A stretch of 64,000 bases of DNA from Rhipidocladum racemiflorum (Eukaryota; Streptophyta; Magnoliopsida; Poales; Poaceae): the NCBI GenBank assembly GCA_036346355.1, contig CM070590.1, forward strand, positions 44,053,749 to 44,117,748, written 5' to 3'. A model generated the notes under the pieces. The model ran no database searches. It was not told where the DNA came from and saw only the letters and a program-made list of their open reading frames with translations. The translations under genes were made by a program, and so were the position numbers. Positions 1-10,271 of this stretch are shown piece after piece (position 1 is the first letter of the stretch; each line of letters opens with the position of its first letter).

Positions 1-1681
1 TCGTGGCATGCATCATAGTAGTGGCACATAGTTAAAGCATTCAATTCTTGTGTGTAGCTCTAATAAATATTAAAGAGATGAAGGAGTACTCTAAGCGTAA
101 AATGATACTTAACCATCAACCTACAGCAGCAACATAAATCTTTATACTAGTGGTAAACGACTATTCTCTATGTATAATTACTTCCAGTTGGTTGTTTGAA
201 TGAGGTCATGCTAAAATCAATCACATGTCTGTAACTGATCGCATCCTGGGCAGGAATCAAATGGAGCATGAGCTAAACAAGACCACCATTAGCTCAACAC
301 ACTGTTGACAGTAAAAGTCTAGGTAGTACTTGACTCTACAAATATATTCCGGCTAGATTGGAATGAACCTGTATAAGTTCACAAGTGTGGGCAGTCATCA
401 CTTAAGAAACATGGACAAATCAACATAATCTCTGGAGTCCTATTTCCTTTATAGCATGCACAAGCAGTAAATGATAGCTATTCGTAGCATATTAGACCAT
501 GAGGTTCTTTACCAATAAATATTATAAACAACTTGAACATATAACATGATTTAGGACAATAAACAGATTTCCAACATTTGCATGAGGTATGTCTGTGATC
601 CAGTAGCAATTAGCACATGAGCCTTCATGCATTTCACCTTAATGATCAGGGCAGATTTATGCCAAGCATTTTACTTTACTAGTTAGACTGCCATATGGTA
701 GAATAAGAACATGGTGGTTCAGTGCTAAGCCGAGACCCAATCAGATGGATGCTTGAGACATCATCAAACAATGCATTCTCTGTTTTGAAAATGAGCATTT
801 AAAACAGTAGTCACAAACATTACCCACCATTTCAAGACTTCGAACATTACCACCCATTACAACAATTAGTCATCTCTCAGCTAAACATGACATCAAAAGC
901 AAATTTTGAATCCACCCTCTATTCTAGCATGCACACAACAAAAAAATCTCGAACTGGTATGCTGACTCCTACCAGACCAGTGCCCAAATACATATATCTT
1001 TATTAGCCATTGCAGAAGACCAACCTAATTGAATCATACACATCTTAATCACAAGAACTCAGAACAAAAGTATGATTGCGCCCATTTTTTTTACAAACTT
1101 CAGTACACACAGGTTAACTCTCTAGACCTTATATCATCAAATAACTCAAGATACACCACACAAGCAATCACAAATAATTGGCTGTAGATCTATAGTGTGG
1201 AAGAAACCAACCCACGATCATGCTTGTACGTCAACTCAACAGATCCATACCAAACAAATACCACAAAGATCACAACTAGAGGGACAGGGTAAATCAAGAG
1301 CATAATGCAGTGTTAAACCTGGATCCATCAAATAGATGACTGTGACATAAACAACTTTAACACTCTGAACATAAGCATATCAACAGCAATTACCAACATC
1401 ATTCCCTATTTCGGGAATGCAAATATTATCACTCTTTTCCAGCAATTAATTGTTTCAATAAATAATAATGTTCCATTAATCATGTTATACAGGGATCAAA
1501 CATCCAATCCTTGCACACCCTCACAAAAGAACTCACCGCAAGTATATGAAATTCAATGCTAGACACCTTTAAGCTAAAAATCAGATTGGACATAATCACT
1601 TCACAAAAACTACAACCAGTGTCAGCTAGGCAGATAAATGAATTAGTGACATGACTGTAATAGGAAGGAGGAGGTAGGCAC
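1..1681. other. AT-rich stretch without recognisable gene
   Basis: No open frame of useful length, RNA gene or repeat array is recognised. It lies downstream of the minus-strand first exons described next, so it may be intron or 3' part of that gene. I see no convincing coding exon in it. Confidence 0.4.
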
Positions 1682-2490
1682 TTAGCTCGTAGGTAGATCG
1701 GGGATGAGTGAAGCCGGTTGTAGCCGAGGTAGTGGTGGCCGAGGAGAGGGCAGCTGGCGCGGTCGGCCACCACGTCCCCTTGGGTGCGCCCCCACCACCG
1801 AAGCTGTGACCGACTGGGCGACCATGACCTAGGGAGGATAAGAGAGGGAGATGAGTAGGGGAGGAGAAGGGAAGAAAATGGAAGAGTAGAGGGATTGCTT
1901 ACCTTAGGGACCACCCAATCCGACGAGGAGCCACCTGATATGGCAAGGGGAAACCGGATCTTGGCGGCAGCATGGGATCGGAGAGGAGGTGAGAGAATCG
2001 GCTGTGTGGCCTTTCGGCCAGAAAGCGAGAGAGGAATAGAGGAAAAGGAGAGGCGGCAGCGTGGAGATCGGTGGCGGCACTGTAGAAGAAGGGGAGGCAG
2101 CGCTCGGGCCGAAGGAGGCGGCGCCCGCAACAGGGAGTGCCGGGGGGGGGGGAGGGACTGGACTTGGTGGTGGTGCTCGATGTCGCGCGTGAGAAAGAGG
2201 AGGCAGACCGGCGGCGGCGCGACCTAGCAGCAGGGAGAGGGGCAGGGAGCCGGGGGAAAGAAGCAAATGCACAGGAGAGAGATGGGGAGAATGCTGGCGG
2301 CCAGTGGGAGTCGGGGAGAGCAAGAGCCGGCGGTGGCGATGAGCAAGGGTGTTGGCGGCGCTGGAGAGAGAGAGAAGGGGAGACGCCGGTGGTGTGTGGC
2401 TCAAGCGAGGATGAGGGCTAGAGCGAGAGAGAGATCGAGGAGGGGATTGGGTGCGGCGGCTGGTGGAGACGAGTGAAGGAGAGAGAGAGA
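1682..2490 (-). other. 5' exons of an unrecognised minus-strand gene
   Basis: GC- and CT-rich first-exon-like sequence lies downstream of a plant promoter. A consensus donor (AAG then GTAAGC on the minus strand) ends exon 1 at 1903. A pyrimidine-rich acceptor ending CTAG starts exon 2 at 1828, giving a 74-bp intron (1829-1902). From a Met at 2130, 76 codons read in phase across this intron into 48 more codons, ending in a TAA at 1682-1684. The predicted peptide of about 124 residues is rich in Pro, Arg and Ser and matches no family I recognise, so it may be a short coding gene, an upstream ORF or leader sequence. A 166-aa frame in another phase (1904-2404) stops at the splice donor and is probably not used. 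Confidence 0.35.
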
Positions 2491-2620
2491 GAGGAGAGTT
2501 AGGTTAGGGTTAGGTTTTAGTAAGGCGAATGGGCCGGGTTGAGTCAGTAAACCGGCCTGGGCAAAATGGGCCGGACTGGCAAAATAAATAAATATATATA
2601 TATAAAAAATATATATTTTA
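2488..2620 (-). promoter_or_regulatory. Minus-strand promoter with site II and telo-box elements
   Basis: Read on the minus strand, two GGCCCA elements (complements of TGGGCC at 2530-2535 and 2567-2572) are followed by a telo-box-like AAACCTAACCCTAA (2504-2517) and a CT-rich Y-patch (2480-2495). TATA-like runs lie just upstream (2592-2614). Site II plus telo-box is a known promoter combination of plant ribosomal-protein and proliferation genes. Start-site position is inferred. Confidence 0.55.
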
Positions 2621-2897
2621 ACCTGATAAAATAATAATAATAAATAAATAAATAAGTGTACATTCCAACCGGAGCCAAAATAAAAGAAAAAGGAAATAGG
2701 TTAGAAAGTGCTATAGAAAATAAATCTAGTTTTTATTTTCTTGTTTTTCTCTTTTCTTTTCTCTAAATTAATTCAAATTTTAATATTAAGTTACGTTTTT
2801 AAATTGACAATAGTCAAATAAATCACACATGAACCCCTTAAAGCAAACAATTTACACTACACATAATTGAACCTTTAGATTTCTATTATAAACATCA
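2621..2897. other. AT-rich intergenic DNA
   Basis: Low-complexity AT-rich sequence with ATAA runs. No gene is seen. Confidence 0.5.
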
Positions 2898-3243
2898 CTA
2901 GTAAGGTGCCCGTGCGTTGCAACGGTATCTACATTTTGAACGGCTGTCCTGCTATTATGATAACATGAAAAAAGAAAATATGTTGTGCAAATAATACCTT
3001 ATACAGTAGGACACTATTGAAGTAATATTTCTATATTTCTATGTAAATAAACGCTCGACGCCGTTTCTTCTTGGCGTGGAGTGGTTAATTAATTAAAGAG
3101 GTGGGTAATTAAAGAATGGTCTTGTGTCGACTTCCATCCACACACTGGAGTGGTTAATTAAAGAGGTGGGTAATTAAAGAATGGCGTAATCGTAATTTTG
3201 ATGAAATGACGTGGGAAGAAACTCTCACTTTATATAGTAGAGA
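2898..3243 (-). mobile_element. Non-autonomous Helitron-like element
   Basis: Read on the minus strand it begins TC (TCTCTACTATATAAAGTGAG) after an A at 3244 and ends CTAG before a T at 2897, the Helitron A/T insertion rule with a CTRR terminus. Ten bases upstream of that end a small hairpin is visible (CCGT, 8-nt loop, ACGG). There are no terminal inverted repeats and no target duplication. It is 346 bp, has no coding capacity, and contains an internal direct duplication of about 35 bp (3081-3119 and 3151-3182). The GTGCCCGTGCGTTGCAACGG terminus is a common repeat end in grass genomes. Confidence 0.6.
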
Positions 3244-4349
3244 TTATAGAAACTTCCAAGTATTGAATATACCAAAATCTTCACCAGAAAATATTATCTG
3301 AAAGCAATCTATGACATTAAAAGCCAACTCTTACTGTAGACAAGTCAAGATAAAATACTTTTTCTCTTTTTTTTCTCTTGATAATTAAGTATTAATTGAT
3401 TTAATTACTTACTTCATTTATATCCCTAAATAACTTTATGTAGCGTGCACAACTAAAAATGTGCAGGATAATTGCATTTAAAATCCTACCAAATAAGAAA
3501 AATACACATCATGCATGACCAATACTTTGCATCATGTTTTAGGAACACACATGTTTAAAATATTGCATCATGCTTAGGGCATAAATAGGAAATGAGTTAA
3601 AACTTAATTTGAATTATTGCAAACAGTCATCCCAAGAGTTGTCTAGGACACATAGAGACTTTTCTCAACACTGGAAAGCTGGACGAAGCTCACTCAGGCA
3701 AGTCGCCCTTCGATCATATCTTATGAAATGCTTTTGTGGGTTGTGGATTGTTTGAAATCTTTGCATATGAACCAAAAAGTTGATTTCTAAATAAATTAAA
3801 ATATATAAGTGGATCAGGTAGATCCATTGAGTAATTTTGATGGGGATGGACCAAAGAGGTCCAGTAGTAAAACCATAACCCAGGCAGGGTTGTGGAGATA
3901 TTTGGTGGGTAGAGGAGTTCAGGAAAGAACAACCCAGGTAGGGTCCATTAATAAACAATAGCATTTCCGTTAGTACTCTAAAACACATTAATTCATCTTA
4001 TTCCCTTGCCGTAATTAGATTTCATAATAATAAAAGAGTCTATGGTTATACGTATATATATACATACCATCTCAAAAAAATTTATATACACATACACTTA
4101 AATCTCAACAGTATATATATATACCCACATAAACACGCTGAAATTCATCAATACTAATTCAATTGTGTAATCACAATCATATGTCAACAAGGTTTAATTA
4201 CTAAGGGCAATTAAGTCATCCGTGGATACATTCATATACACAATCTCAACACAACCAAAATATGGAGTCTCATCCACATAATTAAAACATCCAACTTATG
4301 CACCTTTATTTACGGGCACCACAAGTGAATACAATCCCTTCATAATTTT
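3244..4349. other. AT-rich intergenic DNA
   Basis: Nothing recognisable as coding. It holds short AT microsatellites (around 4055-4125) and a repeated AACCCAGG(C/T)AGGGT motif (about 3878 and 3930). A 107-codon minus frame at 3665-3988 shows no family motif. Confidence 0.4.
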
Positions 4350-4470
4350 AACGTGATTATTTCACTAAACCTGAATCTGAATTACTCGTGAGGGTTCCAA
4401 GTAAATCCGGAAAATTACAACTAATCCCAGGGACACTAAATATATTAAAAGCAATTTTTGGGATGTTACA
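4350..4470 (-). repeat. 3' LTR remnant of element B
   Basis: The first 121 bases of the LTR match the start of the 5' LTR (about 13560-13680), after which similarity stops abruptly near 4350. The remaining 3.3 kb of this LTR is missing, so a deletion removed it together with the target duplication. Confidence 0.85.
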
Positions 4471-4509
4471 AACCTCCCCCCTCTTAACAGAATCTCGTCC
4501 CCGAGATTC
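4471..4509 (-). promoter_or_regulatory. Polypurine tract and adjacent stem-loop of element B
   Basis: On the minus strand a purine run (complement of 4471-4486) abuts the 3' LTR and would prime plus-strand synthesis. Just upstream is a perfect 8-bp stem, GAATCTCG/CGAGATTC, with a 4-nt loop (4490-4509). The same arrangement occurs in element A, and in F with a different stem sequence. Confidence 0.8.
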
Positions 4510-4522
4510 GAGGCTAACTAGA

Positions 4523-5683
4523 GAATAGGTCGGGAAATTCCTTCTTTAGATCTTCCCGTTGCCAAGTTGCTTCACTTTCTGAATGATTACTCTACTGGAC
4601 TCTGCAGAAGCGGGTTGATTTATTTCTTGTTTCACGGTCCATAGTGTCTGGAATCTTCACCGGATGTTCTTTATATGTCAAATCTTCTTGCAAATCGATG
4701 GCTTCCAGAGGTGCTTGTTCCTCAGGTACTCGTAGACATTTCTTTAACTGGGAGACATGGAATACATCATGTAATCCTGCTAGCAATTGCGGCAATTCCA
4801 GCTGATAAGCAACATCACCTTTGCGACTCAGGATCTTGAACGGTCCAACATATCTTGGTGCGAGCTTCCCTTTGGCATGAAACCTTTTGACTCCTTTGAG
4901 GGGCGTAACTCTGAGATATACATAATCCTCTGGCTCAAAGCTTAAATCTCTACGTCGATTGTCCGCATAGCTCTTCTGCCTTGACTGAGCGATCTGCAAT
5001 CTTTCCCAGATCACAGCTATCTTCTCTTCAGTTTCTTGTAATATATCTGGTCCAAATACTCGTCGTTCACCAGTCTCATTCCAATTTAACGGTGTTCGAC
5101 AGGGTCTTCCATATAACGCTTCAAAAGGTGACATTTGCAGACTCGCTTGGTAGCTGTTGTTATAGCTGAACTCTGCATAAGGTAAGCACTTGTCCCACGA
5201 GGTAGTATATGCCAATGCACAAGCTCTAAGCATATCTTCAAGAATCTGGTTGATTTTTTCAGTCTGACCACCTGTTTGTGGGTGATAAGCTGTGCTGAAG
5301 TTCAATCGAGTTCCCAACGCCTCATGCAGTTTACCCCAGAACCTCGAAGTAAATTGGGTACCCCTGTCTGAGACTATTTTCTTCGGTACTCCATGTAGGC
5401 AAACAATTCTTGACATGTATAGTTCTGCTAAGCTATCTCCTGAATAAGTTGTCTTCACCGGTATGAAATGCACAACTTTGGTTAAACGATCCACTATGAC
5501 CCATATGGAATCGTAACCAGTTTGTGTCCTGGGCAAACCGGTTTTGAAATCCATACCGATTTCCTCGCACTTCCACTCTGGAATCTGTAGAGGTTGTAGC
5601 AGTCCTGCCGGCCTCTGATGTATAGCCTTGACTCGCTGACATACATCACACAGTGCAACATGTTCAACAACTTCTCTTTTCAT
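4523..5683 (-). pseudogene. Integrase and chromodomain of element B
   Basis: A 363-codon frame (4592-5683) carries the integrase core. CxxC of the zinc-binding domain is at residues 12-15; the catalytic triad is D45, D106, E142 (35 residues between the last two, the classical D,D35E spacing); a GPY/F-type motif lies near residue 280. The C-terminal part from about residue 338 (TYKEHPVKIPDTMDRETRNK) matches the chromodomain of Tekay-type elements, thought to guide integration to modified histones. A TAG at 4592-4594 interrupts the chromodomain; coding-like sequence continues in frame for about 23 codons to a second stop near 4523. Integrase would join element DNA to the host chromosome in the nucleus. 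Confidence 0.9.
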
Positions 5684-6366
5684 ACTTGGCCATCAGAACC
5701 TTCCCCTTCAAACCCTGGTACATCTTCGCACTTTCTGGATGAATTGAATACTTGGAATCATGAGCTTCCTCCAGTATCAACTGCTTTAGCTCCTTCTTGT
5801 CAGGTACATATATACGCTCCTTCATCCACAAGATACCTTGGTCATCCAACCTGAAATCTTTGGCTAGGCCTTCCTCCATCTTGGATTTGATCTGCTTGAT
5901 TTTCTCGTCATCCTTCTGACCTTCCTTGATCTGATCTTCTAAAGTGGGCTTTACTTCTAGAGTAGCTAAAAATCCTTCTGGCACAACCTCCAGTTTCAAT
6001 TTCTGAAAATCCTTGCATAACTCTGCTTGATCTACTTCCAGTAACATATTTACACTGGCTCTTTCGGCTCAAGGCATTAGCTACCACATTAGCCTTACCC
6101 GGGTGATAATGAATTTCCACATTATAATCTTTGATTAACTCTAACCACCTTCTTTGTCTCATATTCAAGTCTGGCTGGGTGAAAATATACTTGAGACTCT
6201 TGTGATCAGTGTATATTTCACATTTATTACCAATAAGGTAATGACGCCATAGCTTTAGAGCATGCACGACAGATGCTAATTCCAAGTCATGCGCTGGATA
6301 GTTTTCTTCATGTGGCCTTAACTGCCTCGACGCACAAGCAACTACTTTTCCACTCTGCATCAACAC
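5664..6366 (-). pseudogene. RNase H and integrase N-terminus of element B
   Basis: Frame 5908-6366 contains RNase H motifs, including the catalytic Glu in HDLELASVVHAL and the Asp in YTDHKSLKYIF. It ends with HYHPGKANVV...LSRK, the conserved join between RNase H and integrase. Frame 5664-6047 holds the linker and the start of the zinc-binding domain of integrase. The two overlap in different phases, so at least one frameshift separates RNase H from integrase. The start of RNase H lies in the neighbouring frame 6379-6708, after a stop at the Arg-Gly junction (IYCDVSR, then stop). Confidence 0.85.
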
Positions 6367-6378
6367 ACATCCTAGTCC

Positions 6379-7394
6379 TTAACGTGACACATCACAGTAA
6401 ATGTCAAAACTCTGATGAACATCAGGTAGAACCAATGCTGGTGCCGATGTCAGCCTTTTCTTTAACTCTTGGAAACTCTTTTCACATTCAGAAGTCCAAG
6501 TAAACTTCTTTTCCTTTTTCAACAACTGCGTGAGAGGTTTAGCTATTGCGGAGAAATCTTCTACAAATCGACGGTAATAACCTGCCATTCCAAGGAAACT
6601 TCGGACCTGAGTCACCGTCTTCGGTTGCTCCCAATGTAATACTGCTTCAACTTTACTTGGATCTACTGCAACTCCTTCGGCTGTCATGATGTGTATGAGG
6701 AATTCCACTTTACTTTTCCAGAAATCACATTTGCTGAACTTAGCAAATAGCTGCTATTCTCTTAACTTCTCTAATACCATTCGCAGATGTTCAGCATGTT
6801 CCTCTCTGGTTTTGGAATATACCAGAATATCATCTATGAACACCACTACGAACTTATCAAGGTATTCCATAAAAACCTTGTTCATCAAATTCATGAAGTA
6901 TGCGTGTGCATTTGTCATTCGGAAAGACATAACTGAGAACTCACAGTGTCCATATCTTGATGAAAATGCAATCTTCGGTATGTCTTCAGATCTGATCTTC
7001 AGTTAATGATATCCCGATCGAAGGTCGATCTTAGAGAATACTCCTGCTCCTCTCAGCTGATCAAACAAGTCATCTATTCTGAGTAGCGGATACTTGTTCT
7101 TTATCGTCACATCATTAAGTGCGCGATATTCTATACACATGCGAAAACTTTCATCTTCTTGACGAACAGCAGTGGTGCTCCCCAAGGCAACGAACTAGGT
7201 CTTATAAAACCTTTCTCCAATAACTCCTCGGTCTGCTTCATATCTATCAGCTCGTCAGTGGACATCCGATAGGGTCTCTTTGCTATCGGTGCAGTTCCAG
7301 GTACCAGTTCAATTACGAACTTGATGTCCCTATCCGGTGGCATTCCTGGTAGATCATCTGGAAATACGCCCGGATACTCTCGCTCAACTGGCAC
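6379..7394 (-). pseudogene. Reverse transcriptase of element B
   Basis: Fragments in several frames together cover a Ty3-gypsy reverse transcriptase: 7131-7394 (PDRDIKFVIELVPG and the primer-grip approach), 7003-7185 (fingers, DLFDQL and FSKIDLRSGYH), an unframed stretch 6709-7002 that still encodes the FIDDIL active site on the minus strand near 6825-6840, and 6379-6708 (connection region, FLGMAGYYRRF). A stop directly after GYH (near 7003) and several frame changes make it non-functional. It would copy the element RNA inside the virus-like particle, primed at the iMet site. Confidence 0.85.
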
Positions 7395-7893
7395 ATCTTC
7401 TAGGTTTTGCCTTCAAGCTATTAACCATCAATTGATCGTTTCGTACAACGGTTGTTTGAAACTCCACCTTTCTACCATCTGGGCCTTCAACTGGTACTAC
7501 CCTTCGTCCACAGTGTAATACCACTTTATGTTTGGACAACCAATCCATCCCTAATATAACATGTAGGGTCTGGGTATCCAACAAAGCAAAGTTAGCTAGG
7601 AACTCTACTACATTTATTATTAGTTTCACTCCAGAACATCCTACCTTGGATCGGAGTTCTGATCCAGGGGATTGAACCAAGAGCGTACACTTAAGATTCA
7701 CAACAGGCAAACCATTCTGAACAGCAAATTCTCGAGAAACAAATGAATGCAATGCTCCTGAATCAAATAAAATGGTAGCAGGTACGGAGTTGACCAGAAA
7801 CGTACCTAGCACAACATCTGCAGCTTCTTGCACTCCATCAGTAACATGGTTGACTCGCCTTGCAATCGATCGAGTCGAGTTCCACTTGTACAC
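7384..7893 (-). pseudogene. Aspartic protease region of element B
   Basis: A 169-codon frame contains the retropepsin active-site motif FDSGA (ATILFDSGALHSFVS) and the downstream conserved block VILGMDWLSKH typical of chromovirus proteases. The protease cleaves the Gag-Pol polyprotein in the particle. The active-site Asp-Ser-Gly is retained. The frame is disconnected from gag upstream and from reverse transcriptase downstream. Confidence 0.85.
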
Positions 7894-7907
7894 CTCCGTG
7901 GTTCACA

Positions 7908-8966
7908 TTACGAATCGGTGTCTTGGTGGGGTGTTTCCAAGGTTAAGACGTCTGGTGTCACTCCTTTCTTAGGGCGATTATTGGCGAAATGTCCTACCTC
8001 ATGGCGATGGTAGCAGTCGTCTGCCCGACATCGTGGAACCGCCTCTGCTTGGTTTCCGGTGGTGCGAAGTCTGGAAGGTGTCTGCGTGGCGCGGTCTTTG
8101 TCTTGGTGCACGAGTGTTGCCTCTCGGTTGGAACCTTGCAAACTGTTGCGGTACCACCCTAGCTTCTTTGCCCCGGCGTCCACTTTCTTTGTGCCATCTG
8201 CGCTATGCGATTGTCGCCCGACCACGTCTCTTGTCCTCGAGAATCAGGGCTTTGTTGGCCAGCTCCTGGAAATCCGAGAATGTGTGGGTTATCAGCCCCA
8301 CCTGCAGCCCACTGTTCACTCCCTTCAGAAAGCGGGATTGTCTAGCCTTGTCGGTGGCCACGTCCTCCGGAGCATAACGTGCAAACTGAGTGAACTTATT
8401 TAAATAATCGGCCACAGACTGGCCTCCTTGCTTTAGTGATCTGAACTCTTCTTTCTTCAGATCCATGATACCTTCAGATCCATGATACCTTCTGGCACAT
8501 GGTACTGACGAAAAGCAGCAGTAAACTCTTCCCATGTTATTTCCTGGGGATTCTCCTGTGTAGCATAGTAATCTCCCACCATTCGGCCGTTGTGCCCTCT
8601 AACTGATGAGAGGCATAGAGTACCCTCGCATTTCCGTGGCACTGAGTGATATGCAGTTTCCTTTCGATTGACCTAAGCCAATCATCTGCCTCCAATGGGT
8701 TAGCATTTCCAGAGAAGGTAGGTGGGCGGGTTCTCATAAACTCTGACAGTCTTGTTTGATGCTGAGGCCCCTGATTGCCTGCCTAATTAGCATTGTTGGC
8801 GACAGCTTGGTTATGTTAGCAATCTGGCGATTTTCATCATGGTCCGCATCAGTTGTGTCTGGGCAGCAAGGAAAGCTCCCAGATTCTGCAGGTCCACTGG
8901 TGCATCATTTTGGTTGCCTCCCTGACACGAACCACTTCCTCCAACGTTACCACGGGTGTTCACCAT
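7908..8966 (-). pseudogene. gag of element B
   Basis: gag begins at the ATG at 8966 (MVNTRGNVGGSG), directly preceded by CAG after a pyrimidine-rich run. Capsid-like blocks follow in separate frames: 8537-8737 (PPTFSGNANPLEADDWLRSI, the retrotransposon-gag domain) and 8203-8535 (EEFRSLKQGGQSVADYLNKF). The 7908-8225 frame carries a damaged zinc knuckle (CYHRHEVGHFANNRP) in which two cysteines of the CCHC pattern are replaced. Gag would form the particle. At least four frame breaks are visible. Gag and the following pol are in the usual chromovirus order. Confidence 0.85.
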
Positions 8967-9235
8967 CTGCTGATTACTCCGACAGTTTAGAGGAGAGGGA
9001 AAAAGAATAGACAAGTAAACCGAATCTTATACAGGGGAGAACAGGTGTAACCCAAAACTAAACAGCTTTTGTATTACTATTAGTATGGTCGCTTACAAGT
9101 GCCTAAGGGCAATGCAACACATTCTGACACAAAACATAACACCAGACAAACAGACACAAGACAACCTCACACACCGCGACTCACACCTAAGGCTGACTCT
9201 TGGAAATATAAAGACGCGACTCTAACAACTGAGTC

Positions 9236-10061
9236 TCAACACGACGCAGCAACACACTCGTCGATGATCCCTGGCAGCGGCCCTCCAAGTGGATAAACCG
9301 GTGGATGAGCTAGCATCGGAGCAAACTGATCCCCATGCCCAACTATCACCGGGACAAACGACCCAACCGACTTGTCGAGTCCCGAGACAGCCTGCTTCTG
9401 GACCGGTGGCTCTAGCTCCTGGGCAGGTGCTTCCTGCACTGGTGCCTCCTCCTGAGCTGGTGCTTCCTGCATCTCTTCGGGATCCTCTTCCGGCTCCTCT
9501 TCTGGCTCTGGCCCCTGTCCATAAAGAGCCTCCTCCAGCTCATGCACCCTCGTAAGGGAGTGAGCGGCGAGCTCCCAAGCTTCCCGCAACTGTCTTCAAC
9601 CCCGTGACCTCATCTCGAGCCCTCTGCAGCTCCTCAACAGTCTCATCCATGGCCTCCTCCTGGGCAATCACAAACCTGGCCAGGTGAGTAACAATGACAT
9701 CTTCATCCTCAATCGGCCTTTGGTTTGCACGGGTGTCTCGGCGTGGGTGATGGCGAAAGACCGTGCCCTCCAGCTCCCTGGAGTACAATCGGGCAATCCT
9801 CCTCATCGCCAAACGCGATGTCTCCTGTATCCCAGCCTCAAATGAAGATCTCCTGACGTTGAAGTACATGGGACGACTCCCCCTTGTCCCTTCTCGAGCG
9901 TACACGATCAGCCTGGTCTTCCACATTCGGACTTGTCCTGCTTCGTCGATGGTGGTTCTGGTGTAAATCGGACGGTTGTATCGTCCCAGCACTTGCATCA
10001 TGCGCCACATCTCCGCAGAATACCCTCCAAGGCGCTCTCCGTTGGTGTTGTACATCCTCAT
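9236..10061 (-). pseudogene. orf0 of element B, extra ORF upstream of gag
   Basis: Reading starts at the ATG at 10061 (MRMYNTNGERLGG), preceded by CAG. Frame 9540-10061 encodes an Arg-rich region with RRSSFEAGIQETSRLAMRRI and YSRELEGTVFRHHPR, followed by a probable coiled coil (EEAMDETVEELQRARDEV). After a frame change, 9236-9589 continues with HSLTRVHELEEALYG and a Glu/Pro/Ala-rich tail made of QEAPAQEE-like repeats. Element A encodes a clearly related protein at the same place. I recognise no enzymatic domain, and the function is unknown. An extra orf0 before gag has, as I recall, been reported for rice RIRE3/RIRE8-type elements. Confidence 0.7.
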
Positions 10062-10254
10062 CTGCCAACTACGAACCACGTAAGAACACAACATTTTATA
10101 AACAAAGTGAGAACAAAGAAAATTCAGCATAGGGCACGAGTCAGAAGAGGGGATAAGTCGAGTCCATTTATTTTCTTGACAAATTTTAACTTTAGAAAAT
10201 AGTTTTGTCCTGCTAATGGCCATTATAAACTAAGGGCAATCCTACAGTTAGTAT

Positions 10255-10267
10255 GGCTCTGATACCA
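10255..10267 (-). promoter_or_regulatory. Primer-binding site of element B (tRNA-iMet)
   Basis: The minus strand reads TGGTATCAGAGCC four bases after the LTR end, complementary to the 3' end of plant initiator tRNA-Met. Confidence 0.95.
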
Positions 10268-10271
10268 CCTT

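Noticed and set aside
1904..2404. 166-aa minus-strand protein
   Set aside because: Low-complexity Pro/Ser/Leu frame that stops at a consensus splice donor; another phase continues through the intron.
2504..2517. Telomere-like repeat
   Set aside because: Only two units, placed as a telo-box in a promoter.
10255..10267. tRNA-Met gene hints at this and the other primer sites
   Set aside because: Only 12-13 bases match the tRNA 3' end and each sits next to an LTR; no cloverleaf sequence.
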